A DNA stretch of 64,000 bases, taken from positions 124,001 to 188,000 of the forward strand of contig NZ_JACHJU010000002.1 in assembly GCF_014203795.1 (NCBI RefSeq), given 5' to 3'. The DNA comes from Streptosporangium album. GTDB lineage: Bacteria > Actinomycetota > Actinomycetes > Streptosporangiales > Streptosporangiaceae. Below are positions 15,266 through 24,792 of the stretch, piece after piece. Numbering within the stretch: position 1 is the stretch's first letter; each line of letters starts with the position of its first letter. The notes below the pieces were generated by a model. That model searched no databases. It saw only the letters and a program-made list of their open reading frames with translations, and was not told the origin of the DNA. A program made the position numbers and the translations under genes.

Positions 15266-17785
15266 ATGGCCACCCGTACGTCTAAAGGCGCCTCAGGTAA
15301 GACCTCTGCCAAGAGGTCCTCTGGCCGGTCCGGGTCCTCCTCGTCCCGTACGGCCCCCGCCAGGCGGGCCTCCACCGCGCGGACGAAGACCACGACCTCG
15401 GCCCGCAGGCCCGTCACGCCGAACCAGGACCCGATCGGCTGGGTCTTCACCATGATCGGCAAGCTGTTCATGGGGATCTGGATGCTGCTCGCGGGCGGCA
15501 TCGGCAGCGCGGCGCGTGCCCTGGGGCAGAACGCGCGAGAGCTCGATCCGGTGCACCGCCGTGACGGACTCGGCCTGGCGGTGTTCTCCGGGGCGATCGT
15601 GCTGGCCGCCATGACCTGGCGGGAGAGCACGGGCACGGTCTCCACGGTCGTCAACGCCGTCATGCACGGCGTGTTCGGATCGCTGGCCTGGCTGATCCCC
15701 ATCCTGCTGGCGCTGCTGGCCTGGCGGCTGCTGCGCCATCCGGACCAGAACGCCGACACCGGCCGGATGATCATCGGATGGTCCGCCCTCACCATCGGGG
15801 TTCTCGGCATCGTGCACGTCGTGCACGACACGCCGTACCCCTCGGGCGGCGGCTCCGACGGCATGGACAAGGTGGCGGCCGCCGGCGGCATGATCGGCTT
15901 CGTGGTCTCGGCGCCTCCGGCGAGCATCCTGCCCGCCTTCGTCACCATCCCGTTGCTGCTGATCCTGTCCGGCTTCGGTGTCCTGGTGATCACCGCCACG
16001 CCTGTGCACCGGATTCCGGAGCGGCTGGCCGAGATCAAGCACATGCTCTTCAACCGTGACGTCCCGGCCGGGGCCCGTGAGCCCAGGAAACGGGCTCCGC
16101 GCAAGAAGCCCGATGAGGAGGCCGAGACCGGCGACAACGTCAAGCCGTACGACACGCCGGTCGTCACCGAACCCCGGAACAGGCCGCTCGCCGACCACTC
16201 CCCGGAGATCGTGCCGGGACTGGTGGAGAGCGCGGAGGAGGAGGCCCCGGTCCGCCGGGCCGAGGCGCCCGAGCCGACTCCGGCGCCGCGCAAAGTCGAG
16301 CAGCTGGTGCTCTCCTCGCAGGACGGCCCCTACACCCTGCCCGACACGCAGCTGCTGCGTCCGGGTAGCGCGCCCAAGCCGCAGACCAAGGCCAACACCG
16401 TCGTGGTCAACGCGCTGACCAGTGTGCTGGAGCAGTTCGCCATCGACGCCCAGGTGATCGGGTTCACCCGCGGGCCGACGGTGACGCGCTACGAGATCGA
16501 GCTCGGCCCGGCCGTCAAGGTCGAGAAGGTCACCGCGCTCACCAAGAACATCGCCTACGCGGTCAAGTCGGTGGACGTACGGATCCTGAGCCCGATCCCC
16601 GGCAAGTCGGCCATCGGCGTCGAGATACCGAACACCGACAAGGACCTCGTGTCGCTCGGCGACATCCTGCGCTCCCAGGTGGCCCAGGCCGACCAGCATC
16701 CGATGATCGTCGGCCTGGGCAAGGACGTCGAGGGCCGCACCATCGTGGCGAACCTGGCCAAGATGCCGCACCTGCTCATCGCGGGCGCCACCGGCGCGGG
16801 CAAGTCGGTCTGCGTCAACGGGCTCATCTCCTCGATCCTGATGCGCGCCACCCCGGACGAGGTGCGCATGGTGCTGGTCGACCCCAAGCGGGTCGAGCTC
16901 AGCATCTACGAGGGCATCCCGCACCTCATCACGCCGATCATCACCAACCCCAAGAAGGCCGCCGAGGCGCTGGAATGGGTGGTGGGCGAGATGGACCGCC
17001 GCTACGACGACCTGGCCGCCAGCGGCTTCCGGCACGTCGACGACTTCAACAAGGCGGTGCGCGCGGGCAAGCTCGTGCCGCCGCCGGGCAGCGAGCGGGT
17101 CTACAAGCCCTACCCCTACCTGCTGGTGATCGTGGACGAGCTCGCCGACCTGATGATGGTCGCCCCGCGCGACGTCGAGGACTCCATCGTCCGCATCACC
17201 CAGCTGGCCCGCGCGGCCGGCATCCACCTGGTGATCGCCACCCAGCGGCCGTCGGTGGACGTCGTCACCGGCCTGATCAAGGCCAATGTCCCCTCCCGCC
17301 TCGCGTTCGCCACCTCCTCGCTGGCCGACTCCCGGGTCATCCTGGACCAGCCCGGCGCCGAGAAACTGGTCGGCCAGGGCGACGCGCTGTTCCTGCCGAT
17401 GGGCGCGAGCAAACCCATGCGGCTGCAGAACGCCTTCGTCTCCGAAAAGGAGATCGGCGAGGTCGTCACGCACTGCAAGACCCAGATGAAGGCCGAGTAC
17501 CGCGACGACGTGGCCGCCGTCTCAACGGCGAAAAAGGAGATCGACGAGGACATCGGCGATGACCTCGACCTGCTGGTCCAGGCGGCCGAGCTGATCGTGA
17601 CCACCCAGTTCGGCTCCACTTCGATGCTCCAGCGGAAGTTGCGGGTGGGCTTCGCCAAGGCGGGCCGCCTGATGGATCTGCTGGAGAGCAGGAACGTGGT
17701 CGGGCCGAGCGAGGGATCGAAGGCACGGGAGGTGATGGTCAAGCCCGACGAGCTCGCCGGCCTCCTCGCCGACCTGCGCGGATAA
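15266..17785 (+). CDS. ftsK: DNA translocase FtsK/SpoIIIE
   Basis: 839 residues from ATG 15266 (MATRTSKGASGKTSAKRSS); an in-frame ATG at 15230 is less likely. A Lys/Ser-rich start is followed by four hydrophobic segments (about 50-260), an acidic linker, and the motor domain with Walker A IAGATGAGKSVCVNG and Walker B YLLVIVDELADLMM. A C-terminal gamma winged helix (TSMLQRKLRVGFAKAGRLMDLLE) reads polar DNA motifs. It pumps chromosomal DNA at the septum. Confidence 0.95.
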   Translation: MATRTSKGASGKTSAKRSSGRSGSSSSRTAPARRASTARTKTTTSARRPVTPNQDPIGWVFTMIGKLFMGIWMLLAGGIGSAARALGQNARELDPVHRRDGLGLAVFSGAIVLAAMTWRESTGTVSTVVNAVMHGVFGSLAWLIPILLALLAWRLLRHPDQNADTGRMIIGWSALTIGVLGIVHVVHDTPYPSGGGSDGMDKVAAAGGMIGFVVSAPPASILPAFVTIPLLLILSGFGVLVITATPVHRIPERLAEIKHMLFNRDVPAGAREPRKRAPRKKPDEEAETGDNVKPYDTPVVTEPRNRPLADHSPEIVPGLVESAEEEAPVRRAEAPEPTPAPRKVEQLVLSSQDGPYTLPDTQLLRPGSAPKPQTKANTVVVNALTSVLEQFAIDAQVIGFTRGPTVTRYEIELGPAVKVEKVTALTKNIAYAVKSVDVRILSPIPGKSAIGVEIPNTDKDLVSLGDILRSQVAQADQHPMIVGLGKDVEGRTIVANLAKMPHLLIAGATGAGKSVCVNGLISSILMRATPDEVRMVLVDPKRVELSIYEGIPHLITPIITNPKKAAEALEWVVGEMDRRYDDLAASGFRHVDDFNKAVRAGKLVPPPGSERVYKPYPYLLVIVDELADLMMVAPRDVEDSIVRITQLARAAGIHLVIATQRPSVDVVTGLIKANVPSRLAFATSSLADSRVILDQPGAEKLVGQGDALFLPMGASKPMRLQNAFVSEKEIGEVVTHCKTQMKAEYRDDVAAVSTAKKEIDEDIGDDLDLLVQAAELIVTTQFGSTSMLQRKLRVGFAKAGRLMDLLESRNVVGPSEGSKAREVMVKPDELAGLLADLRG

Positions 17786-17869
17786 TGACCCCCCGGTTGT
17801 ACGCCTCTCGTCCGATTACTGATTGAATAGGACTCACTACGCAGCGTCGGGGGCTGAGGGGCGTGCGCT

Positions 17870-18622
17870 ATGAGTATTGGCAGCAATCTGGCAGAGGCGC
17901 GTCGGGCGGCGGGTCTGACGGTCGGCCAGTTGAGCGCGCGTACGCGCGTTCGAGAGGCACTGATCCACGGGATCGAACGGGATGACTTCTCCCAGTGCGG
18001 GGGAGACTTCTACGCGCGGGGACACGTCCGCAACATCGCCAAGGTCGTCGGGCTGGATCCCGAGGCCATGGTGCACGAATACGACGAACTACACGGCGGC
18101 GTGCCGTTGCCGGTCCGTGCGGCCAGTGTTTTCCAGGCCGACACGCCCATAAAGATCCGGGAAAGCCGTTCGCCCAACTGGACGACCGCCATGGCGGTCG
18201 CGCTGGCCATCGTCGTGGTGTTCGGCGTGGTGAAGATGATGGGCGGGAGCGGGGACGACACGCCCGCGGCAGTGGTCCGACAGGCCTCGGCGCCGGCCGT
18301 TCCGCCGTCGGCCGCATCGGTCGACGCGCTCGGCCTGCAGAGGGTGCCGGCCGGCAAGCGGGGCGAGCCGGTGCTCTTCCAGGTCAAGGCGGTCCGTCCG
18401 GCCTGGCTCGACGTGAGAGAGGCCGGGGGGCGCAGACTCTTCTCCGGAATGATGGAGGAGGGGAAGACCTCTGTGTGGAAGGCGAAGAAGGGAGTGAAGG
18501 TCACCTTCGGCGACGGAGGGGCCTTCCGGGTCCGGGTGAACGGCAAGAACCTCGGGACCCCCGGTCCTTCCGGGCAGGTTCTCAGCCGCTCCTACGGGAC
18601 ATCCGCGCGTGAACCGCGTTAG
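17870..18622 (+). CDS. RodZ-like HTH membrane protein (DUF4115)
   Basis: 250 residues. A Cro/C1-type HTH (about 3-65: IGSNLAEARRAAGLTVGQLS...GIERDDFS) is followed by one membrane helix (about 106-122, AMAVALAIVVVFGVVKMMGG), an Ala/Pro linker and a C-terminal DUF4115 beta domain (FQVKAVRPAWLDV...FSGMMEEGKTSVW). This matches RodZ, a link between cytoskeleton and cell wall, although many actinobacteria lack MreB-driven rod growth. The ftsK-rodZ-rimO order is conserved. Confidence 0.85.
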   Translation: MSIGSNLAEARRAAGLTVGQLSARTRVREALIHGIERDDFSQCGGDFYARGHVRNIAKVVGLDPEAMVHEYDELHGGVPLPVRAASVFQADTPIKIRESRSPNWTTAMAVALAIVVVFGVVKMMGGSGDDTPAAVVRQASAPAVPPSAASVDALGLQRVPAGKRGEPVLFQVKAVRPAWLDVREAGGRRLFSGMMEEGKTSVWKAKKGVKVTFGDGGAFRVRVNGKNLGTPGPSGQVLSRSYGTSAREPR

Positions 18623-18689
18623 GTGACCGATGTTGAACCGGGGGGAGGTGCATCGGTAGTGGCCAACTCCCGATACCGTAGTGTTCACC

Positions 18690-20099
18690 ATGTCATCCCG
18701 CCGAACCGCATCGCTGATCACACTGGGCTGCGCGCGCAACGAGGTCGACTCTGAGGAGCTCGCCGCGCGTCTCGAGGCTGCCGGTTGGCAGGTGGGCGAC
18801 GATGACCCCGATGTCATCGTCGTCAACACCTGCGGCTTCATCGACTCAGCGAAAAAGGACTCCATCGACACGCTGCTCGCCGCAGCCGACTCCGGCGCCA
18901 AGGTGGTCGCCGCGGGCTGCATGGCCGAGCGTTATGGCGATCAGCTCGCCGACGCGCTGCCCGAGGCGGCGGCTGTCATCTCCTTCGACGACTACACCCA
19001 GATCGGCACACGCCTCGACGACGTGCTGGAGGGCAGATCGCTCGTCCCGCACAGTCCACGCGACCGCAGGACCCTGCTCCCCATCTCGCCGGTCGAGCGT
19101 GCCGCCGCCCCCAAGACCAACATCCCCGGCCACGGTGAGCTGCCCGAGGGCGTGGCTCCGGCCAGCGGCCCCCGGCCGCTGCGCAAGCGCCTGGGCGACG
19201 GGCCGGTGGCCTCGCTGAAGCTGGCCTCCGGCTGTGACCGGCGCTGCACATTCTGCGCCATCCCCGCCTTCCGCGGCGCCTACGTCTCACGTGACCCCGC
19301 CGAGCTCCTCGGCGAGGCCGCCTGGCTGGCAGAGCAGGGCGTCAAGGAACTCGTGCTGGTCAGCGAGAACTCCACCTCCTACGGCAAGGACCTCGGCGAC
19401 CTGCGGGCGCTGGAGAAGTTGCTCCCCTCCCTGGCCGCCACCGAGGGCATCGAGCGGGTGCGGGTCAGCTACCTGCAGCCGGCCGAGCTCCGTCCGGGCC
19501 TGCTGGAGATGATCGCCTCAACCGAGAGCGTGGCCCCCTACTTCGACCTCTCCTTCCAGCACGCCAGCGGCTCGGTGCTGCGCCGGATGCGCCGCTTCGG
19601 CGACCCCAAGCGCTTCCTCGGCCTGCTGGAGACGGTCCGGGCGACCGCTCCCGAGGCGGGCGTGCGCTCCAACTTCATCGTGGGCTTCCCGGGTGAGACC
19701 GAGGAGGAGTTCGGTGAGCTGGTGGCCTTCCTCCAGGAGGCCAGGCTCGACGTGATCGGCGTCTTCGGCTACTCCGACGAGGACGGCACCGAGGCGGCCG
19801 TGCTGCCCGGGAAGCTGGACCAGGAGACCATCGACGCCCGCGTGAGCGCGCTCACCGAGCTGGCCGAGGAGCTCATGGCCCAGCGGGCCGAGGAGCGGAT
19901 CGGCACCGAGGTGGACGTCCTCATCGAGGAGGACCTCGGCGACGGTGGCTACGAAGGCCGTGCGGCCCACCAGGGGCCGGAGGTCGACGGTTCCGTCACC
20001 GTCCAGGGCATCGGCCTGGTCCCCGGTCAGATCGTCCGGGCCGTCGTGGTCGACTCCGAAGGGGTCGACCTGATCGCCCGCATCAAGGCGGCCTCATGA
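18690..20099 (+). CDS. rimO: Ribosomal protein S12 methylthiotransferase RimO
   Basis: 469 residues. N-terminal UPF0004 domain ([30 protein letters not shown]), the radical-SAM 4Fe-4S motif [15 protein letters not shown], and a C-terminal TRAM domain. It methylthiolates Asp of S12. ATG 18690 is used; TACCGT about 12-17 bases upstream and no ribosome binding site suggest a leaderless mRNA. Confidence 0.95.
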   Translation: MSSRRTASLITLGCARNEVDSEELAARLEAAGWQVGDDDPDVIVVNTCGFIDSAKKDSIDTLLAAADSGAKVVAAGCMAERYGDQLADALPEAAAVISFDDYTQIGTRLDDVLEGRSLVPHSPRDRRTLLPISPVERAAAPKTNIPGHGELPEGVAPASGPRPLRKRLGDGPVASLKLASGCDRRCTFCAIPAFRGAYVSRDPAELLGEAAWLAEQGVKELVLVSENSTSYGKDLGDLRALEKLLPSLAATEGIERVRVSYLQPAELRPGLLEMIASTESVAPYFDLSFQHASGSVLRRMRRFGDPKRFLGLLETVRATAPEAGVRSNFIVGFPGETEEEFGELVAFLQEARLDVIGVFGYSDEDGTEAAVLPGKLDQETIDARVSALTELAEELMAQRAEERIGTEVDVLIEEDLGDGGYEGRAAHQGPEVDGSVTVQGIGLVPGQIVRAVVVDSEGVDLIARIKAAS

Positions 20100-20124
20100 G
20101 TGCGCCGCCGGGCCGGGAGAGCGT

Positions 20125-20730
20125 ATGACCAACACGCCAGAGACCGGCACCGACTCGACCGAGGCAGCCGCGCACCCCAAGGTGAGTGTGTGGAACATCG
20201 CCAACGTCGTCACGGTGATACGACTGGCGATGGTTCCGTTCTTCGCGGTCTGCCTCTTCCTGCCGGGTTCCGGCTGGCGGGTCGCCGCACTGGTGGTCTT
20301 CCTGGTGGCCTCGCTCACCGATCTGCTCGACGGTGAGCTGGCCCGTCGCTACGGACTGGTCACCAACTTCGGGAAGATCGCTGATCCGATCGCGGACAAG
20401 GCCCTGATCGGTGCCGCGCTGATCAGCCTGTCGGCCCTGGACGAGCTGTCCTGGTGGGTCACCGTCGTGATCCTCGGCAGGGAGGTGGGAGTCACCATCC
20501 TGCGCTTCGCGGTCATCAGGCACGGCGTCATCCCGGCCAGCTACGGCGGCAAGGTGAAGACCGTCCTGCAGATCGCGGCGATCGTCTCCTACATGTGGCC
20601 GGGCGTGCCCGAGCCGATCCGCTGGGCCGTGATGGGCGCGGCGACCGTCGTGACCGTGGGCACCGGGCTCGACTACGTGGTCCGCGCGGTCAAGCTGCGG
20701 CAGGTGGCGAAACGGGCGCGTGCCCAATGA
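20125..20730 (+). CDS. pgsA: CDP-diacylglycerol-glycerol-3-phosphate 3-phosphatidyltransferase
   Basis: 201 residues with about five membrane helices. The CDP-alcohol phosphotransferase motif DGELARRYGLVTNFGKIADP then IAD matches DGx2ARx8Gx3Dx3D exactly. Makes phosphatidylglycerol phosphate in the membrane. It follows rimO by 25 bp, and its stop overlaps the next start as ATGA. Confidence 0.93.
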   Translation: MTNTPETGTDSTEAAAHPKVSVWNIANVVTVIRLAMVPFFAVCLFLPGSGWRVAALVVFLVASLTDLLDGELARRYGLVTNFGKIADPIADKALIGAALISLSALDELSWWVTVVILGREVGVTILRFAVIRHGVIPASYGGKVKTVLQIAAIVSYMWPGVPEPIRWAVMGAATVVTVGTGLDYVVRAVKLRQVAKRARAQ

Positions 20731-21230
20731 CCCACCGCCTGCTGGCCACCACCACCGTGCTCTCGCTGCTCGTCCGCCGGGGCGAGACGGTCGCGGTGGC
20801 CGAGTCGCTGACGGCCGGGCTGATCGGCGCGGCGCTCACCGGTCCCTCCGGCGCGTCGGCGGCTTTCGTGGGCGGGGTCATCTCCTATGTCACCGATCTC
20901 AAGCACCGCCTGCTGGGCGTTCCCGCGGATCTGCTGGAGCGCGAGGGCGCCGTGCATCCACGGGTCGCGGCGGCGATGGCGACCGGCGTGCGCGAACTCA
21001 CCGGCTCCACCTATGGTCTGTCCGCCACCGGGGTGGCCGGTCCGGACCCGCAGGACGGCAAGCCGGTGGGCACTGTGCACCTGGCCGTTAGCGGGCCCGA
21101 TGGGCGGGTATGGCACCGAGACCTCCACCTTGCCGGGACACGTGAGGAGATCCGGCAAGCGACGGTGAATGAGGCAGTGGACTTACTTCAAGGTGTGCTG
21201 GAGGCGAACGCGGGGGAACATTCCGGGTGA
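20727..21230 (+). CDS. cinA: CinA C-terminal domain protein (nicotinamide-nucleotide amidase)
   Basis: 167 residues, the stand-alone CinA-C/PncC form. AVAESLTAGLIGAALTGPSG, GGVISYV...K, and SATGVAGPDPQDGKPVG are the family signatures. It deamidates NMN to NaMN in pyridine nucleotide recycling. It is translationally coupled to pgsA by an ATGA overlap. Confidence 0.92.
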   Translation: MTHRLLATTTVLSLLVRRGETVAVAESLTAGLIGAALTGPSGASAAFVGGVISYVTDLKHRLLGVPADLLEREGAVHPRVAAAMATGVRELTGSTYGLSATGVAGPDPQDGKPVGTVHLAVSGPDGRVWHRDLHLAGTREEIRQATVNEAVDLLQGVLEANAGEHSG

Positions 21231-21237
21231 TTACCGC

Positions 21238-21255
21238 GTTACGTCCCCAGCGAAC
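21238..21255. promoter_or_regulatory. Possible ClgR box upstream of clgR
   Basis: GTTACGTCCCCAGCGAAC has a clear GCGAAC half-site and a weaker mirror half. ClgR proteins bind GTTCGC/GCGAAC-type dyads and regulate themselves. It lies 180 bp before the clgR start, so assignment is tentative. Confidence 0.3.
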
Positions 21256-21437
21256 ATGCTCACCACGGTCTGCCGCGGTGTCGGTGGATACGGGTACGGT
21301 GGAGATGTGAGTGAGGTAAAGGTCAAGCGATGATGACGGCGAGGAGTATGTACCAAGGGTCGCGTTCAAAGAACGGGCGGCACGAACCGATCGCGCGGAG
21401 TGTCGCGAAGACGCCCGCGCCGGGGAGGGAGCGACAG

Positions 21438-21797
21438 ATGGTCCTGCTGCGTCAGCTGCTCGGTGACGTGCTGCGGCGGCTGCGGGTGCGGCAGAGTCGC
21501 ACCTTGCGTGAGGTGTCCACACTGGCCCGTGTTTCACTCGGATACCTGTCCGAGGTGGAACGTGGTCAGAAGGAGGCCTCTTCTGAGCTGCTCGCGTCAA
21601 TCTGCGGCGCCCTTGGCGTGCCGCTTTCACAGGTGCTCCGTGAGGTGTCCGACCAGTTCGCGCTGGCCGAGCTTCAGCACGCCCCGGTGCTCTCCGGTGA
21701 CGTCCCCGAACGGGAGCGTCTGCCGATTGCCGAGACCGTGCCCGGTGCCATCTCGGATTCTGTGTTTCCCGAGGTCAACGATATGGTCGCAGCCTAA
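21438..21797 (+). CDS. clgR: ClgR-type HTH regulator of Clp protease genes
   Basis: 119 residues from ATG 21438 with a strong GGGAGGGAG site; the longer frame from 21330 lacks one. MVLLRQLLGDVLRRLRVRQS..REVSTLARVSLGYLSEVERGQKEASSELLASICGALGV is the ClgR Cro/C1-type HTH, nearly invariant in actinobacteria. It ends in VAA; ClgR turnover by ClpP through a C-terminal Ala-Ala is established in Streptomyces. The gene usually precedes recA, which is not found here. Confidence 0.93.
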   Translation: MVLLRQLLGDVLRRLRVRQSRTLREVSTLARVSLGYLSEVERGQKEASSELLASICGALGVPLSQVLREVSDQFALAELQHAPVLSGDVPERERLPIAETVPGAISDSVFPEVNDMVAA

Positions 21798-22328
21798 CCG
21801 GCCGGGCTGTCCGGCTGGCAGTGACGGCACCAGAAGATCAGCCGTTCCTGCGGCTGTGCCCCCATCTCCCCGCGACTGACCCGATGCCCGCAGCGCAGGC
21901 ACGGTCTTCCCGACCTGCCGTAGACCCAGGTGCCCCGCCTCGGGCGGAGATCACCGGTTGTCGCCCTGCTGCTGCGCTCTCCGTTGGCGTGCAGCAATCT
22001 CTGCGCGAGCCTCACCACCGCTCCCATGTCCTCGACCGCTTCCACGGGCCGCCACGGCGAGATCCCCGCGAGAAACAACGTCTCGGACAGCGTCTCGGCC
22101 CGATAGATGGTGCCGATGCCCGACGAGGCGATGCTCCTCCGCGGTCGTCACCAGGCCGACCACGCCCAGCTTCACTCCCACCGCCTGCCATTCGACGTTG
22201 GCCAGCACCAGGCGGACCACGTCACCCGGGGGAGCGGGCGCCCGGAAGCCGGAACGGGTCAGAGGCCGGCCGTTCAGCGCCTGGCTGAGCCGCCTCGCGG
22301 TGCGGCAGACGACGTCGCCCTCGGGCAT
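21794..22328 (-). pseudogene. nei/fpg-type DNA glycosylase, decayed
   Basis: Three pieces of one Nei-like protein are readable. The N-terminus is MPEGDVVCRTARRLSQALNG (catalytic Pro2-Glu3). A middle piece NVEWQAVGVKLGVVGLVTTA follows after a gap of about 60 residues. After a second deletion with a frameshift comes a C-terminus with IGTIYRAETL, FLAGISPWRPVEAVED and the zinc finger CLRCGHRVSRGE...FWCRHC. The protein should be about 270 residues; roughly 100 are missing, so base-excision activity is lost. It converges with clgR, the stops overlapping. Confidence 0.85.
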
Positions 22329-22338
22329 GGGAGCCCGC

Positions 22339-22788
22339 TCAGTCCCATGCGGAGGGGTCGGCGGCGAGCTGGCGGACACGCTCCGGGAGCGTTCCGGCGG
22401 CCACGCTGGCGAGCGTGACCTCCTCCAGAATCGCCCGCTCGCTGGCCCGTAGCGCGATCCAGACCTGCTGCAACGACTCTGCGGGACCCCGGTAGTCGAC
22501 GTGCTCGGGCCGCTCGCCCCGCACGTTGGCCAGCGGGCCGTCCACGGCGCGGATCACATCGGCCAGGGTGATCTCAGTGGCGGGACGGGCCAGAACGTAG
22601 CCGCCCTCGGGGCCACGCTGGCCGCGGACCAGGCCGGCCCGGCGCATCTGCAGGAGGATGTTCTCCAGGTATTTGGGAGGCATGTCCTGCTCTTTCGCCA
22701 GCTCACCCACGGTGGTTGGTCCTTCACCGGCCGCGGCCAGTTCGGCGGCGGCGCGCAGGGCATAGTCGACACGAGCGGATAGGCGCAT
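22339..22788 (-). CDS. Rrf2-family transcriptional regulator without Fe-S cysteines
   Basis: 149 residues from ATG 22788; the frame is open upstream but without start signals. MRLSARVDYALRAAAELA and PPKYLENILLQMRRAGLVRGQRGPEGGYVLAR form the Rrf2 winged helix. The three-cysteine cluster of IscR/NsrR-type members is absent; there is no Cys at all, so it does not bind a [2Fe-2S] cluster in the usual way. GATAAT just before the ATG suggests a near-leaderless mRNA. Confidence 0.88.
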   Translation of the reverse strand: MRLSARVDYALRAAAELAAAGEGPTTVGELAKEQDMPPKYLENILLQMRRAGLVRGQRGPEGGYVLARPATEITLADVIRAVDGPLANVRGERPEHVDYRGPAESLQQVWIALRASERAILEEVTLASVAAGTLPERVRQLAADPSAWD

Positions 22789-23001
22789 GTAGTCGATTAT
22801 CCCGCCTGCTATTGACTGCTTAGGCGCGAGGGGGCAGAAGCGCCGAGCCGGCGTCCGTCGCTCTCCGCCGTCATGGGCGGACCGCTGTGACCGGGGCGGA
22901 CCGGTGGGACCCTGTCCGTCCGGCCGCGGGAGAGGGGAGGGCCCGGTGGGCGGATGGCGCGGCAGGGGGCACCCCCGTGGCCCCCCGCCCGTCATGCGCG
23001 G

Positions 23002-23044
23002 GGCTAAACTATCAGGAAGCTTTATTAATGAATAGGATCGCTAT
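23002..23044. promoter_or_regulatory. ROK operator, copy 1
   Basis: GGCTAAACTATCAGGAAGC followed by TTTATTAATGAATAGGATCG aligns with 29711-29752 upstream of the second ROK gene (about 30 of 42 positions equal). It ends 46 bp before the ROK start, so autoregulation is likely. Confidence 0.65.
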
Positions 23045-23090
23045 TCTTGTACGAATGTAAAGCTGACGGGGAAACGGCGGACAAGAGAGC

Positions 23091-24275
23091 ATGCGTATGG
23101 AGCGACGTCCTGGCGTGCCCAGGCTGCTGAGGGAGATCAACGACCGGGCCGCCCTGGAGCTGTTGCTCGACTCGGGACCGCTGACGCGGGGCCAGATCGG
23201 GGAGCTCACCGGCCTTTCCAAGGTGACCGCGTCGCAGACGCTCGCCCGGCTGGAGGGCCGTGGCCTCGTCGAGGTGGCGGGCGAACTGGCAGGGGGAAGA
23301 GGGCCCAATGCGGCCCTTTATGGGATTATTGCCTCTTCTGCCTATGTGGCGGGGCTGGATGTCGGCCCGGAATTCGTCACCACGGCCATCGCGGATATCC
23401 ACGGGGAGATCGTCTCGGAGGCGAAGGTCGCGCCCAGCGGGCACGTCGATCCGGTCGCCCTCGTCCACAGCTCCGTGGTCAAGGCGTGCCGATCGGCCAA
23501 GGTCGCGCTCTCCAAACTGCGGACGGTCGTGATCGGAACCCCGGGTGTGGTCGACCCCCGGAGCGGAGACGTGCGGTTCTCCTTCGACCTGCCGGGCTGG
23601 CACGAGGGCATCCACGAGGCGCTCGCCCGTGACCTGCGCCGCGACATCAAGATCGAGAATGACGTGAACCTCGTCGCCGTCGCCGAGCGCACCCTGGGCG
23701 CGGCACGCGGTGTCGACGACTTCGTGCTGCTCTGGGTGGGCCGCGGCATCGGCCTCGGCGTCGTGCTCGGTGGCCGGCTGTATCGCGGCCGGTCCGGCAG
23801 CGCGGGTGAGATCGGTTATCTCCCGGTGCCCGGCGTGCCGCTGGCCGAGGACGTGCGGGCGGTGCCCGGACGGCTGCCGTCGCTCGCGGGCGGCCTGCAG
23901 TCGCTGGTCAGCGCCGAGGCGGTCGCCGAACTCGCCGCCATGTACGGCTTCACGGGGGAGAGCGCGGCCGAGTGCGTGGCGGCCGCGGTCAAGGCGGGGG
24001 AGCCCGGAGAACCCCTGCTGGACGAGATCGCCGGGCGGCTGGCGCTGGGCGTGGCGTCGGTGTGCGTCGTGCTCGATCCCGGGCTCGTGGTGCTCGCCGG
24101 TGAGGTCAGCCAGGCGGGCGGGAGCGTGCTCACCTCCAGGATCGAGGAGGCGGTGGCCCGGATCTGCCCGGTCCGCCCGCAGGTGGTGCCCAGCGAGGTG
24201 GGGGGTAATCCGGTGCTGCGCGGTGCCGTCCTCGCGGCCCTGGAGCAGGCACGGGAGGAGATCTTCGCGTCCTGA
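23091..24275 (+). CDS. ROK-family regulator (NagC/Rok7B7-like), copy 1
   Basis: 394 residues. An N-terminal wHTH (LLLDSGPLTRGQIGELTGLSKVTASQTLARLE, about 20-65) is fused to a ROK sugar-kinase-like domain (VAGLDVGPEF; GTPGVVDP; IENDVNLVAVAERTLGAA; GIGLGVVLGGRLYRGRSGSAGEIGYLPVPG). After GEIGYLPVPG the usual GH and CxCGxxGC zinc motif are missing. It is a close paralogue of the gene at 29779. Likely controls the amino-sugar transport genes between them. ATG 23097 is an alternative start. Confidence 0.88.
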   Translation: MRMERRPGVPRLLREINDRAALELLLDSGPLTRGQIGELTGLSKVTASQTLARLEGRGLVEVAGELAGGRGPNAALYGIIASSAYVAGLDVGPEFVTTAIADIHGEIVSEAKVAPSGHVDPVALVHSSVVKACRSAKVALSKLRTVVIGTPGVVDPRSGDVRFSFDLPGWHEGIHEALARDLRRDIKIENDVNLVAVAERTLGAARGVDDFVLLWVGRGIGLGVVLGGRLYRGRSGSAGEIGYLPVPGVPLAEDVRAVPGRLPSLAGGLQSLVSAEAVAELAAMYGFTGESAAECVAAAVKAGEPGEPLLDEIAGRLALGVASVCVVLDPGLVVLAGEVSQAGGSVLTSRIEEAVARICPVRPQVVPSEVGGNPVLRGAVLAALEQAREEIFAS

Positions 24276-24390
24276 GGGTTTGGCCCGGATGGGGCCGGGC
24301 GGTCGAGCGGAGTGGCGTTCCCACGTGTTCCTCACGGCTCGCGTCGCCTGCCTGTGGCCAAGGGGAGATCCTCGTCGTGGCGGGGCCGCT

Positions 24391-24626
24391 TCAGCGTGAG
24401 CCGGCGGGAGCCGTCGAGGAGTGGCCGGTCAGGATTTCAGCCGCGGCCTGGCCCCATGCGCTCGTCGCTCCGTACGTGGTGATGTGTGTGCCGCCGGGGT
24501 TCCGGGGCCCGGCAGGCCCATCTCCACCACGACCGCGTCGGGGCGCCGGGACAGTAGCGTGTCGAGCCGGGCCGACACCCAGGGGGTCCCCCGCGAACGA
24601 TCATCAATGCCTCCGGTCCGGTCCAT
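24391..24626 (-). pseudogene. C-terminal remnant of a second NagZ-like gene
   Basis: The minus strand reads SARLDTLLSRRPDAVVVEMG LP and, after a frameshift, HITTYGATSAWGQAAAEILT before a stop at 24391. This matches the end of the intact enzyme next door (LLATRPDTTVVEMGLP...YLATYGAARANAQAAAELLS). Only about 75 residues of the C-terminal domain remain. It shows that the locus once had two copies. The rest of 24276-24792 has no gene. Confidence 0.7.
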
Positions 24627-24792
24627 CGTGAGCTGTCTGTCTCAGGTGTGCCGCAGGTGAGGCGTCCGGAGTGGATGAACAGACAGGAAACTTCCCGGTG
24701 AAAGCGGGGCTGGGGCTGCCCACGCCGGTGGGCGTCCGCCTCGTTTCACGAGCGTGATTCCTCGCCGCACAGGAGACGCCCGCGTCCGAGCC

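Noticed and set aside
15293..17473. 726-codon minus-strand frame opposite ftsK
   Set aside because: Same antisense artefact; ftsK has all catalytic motifs.
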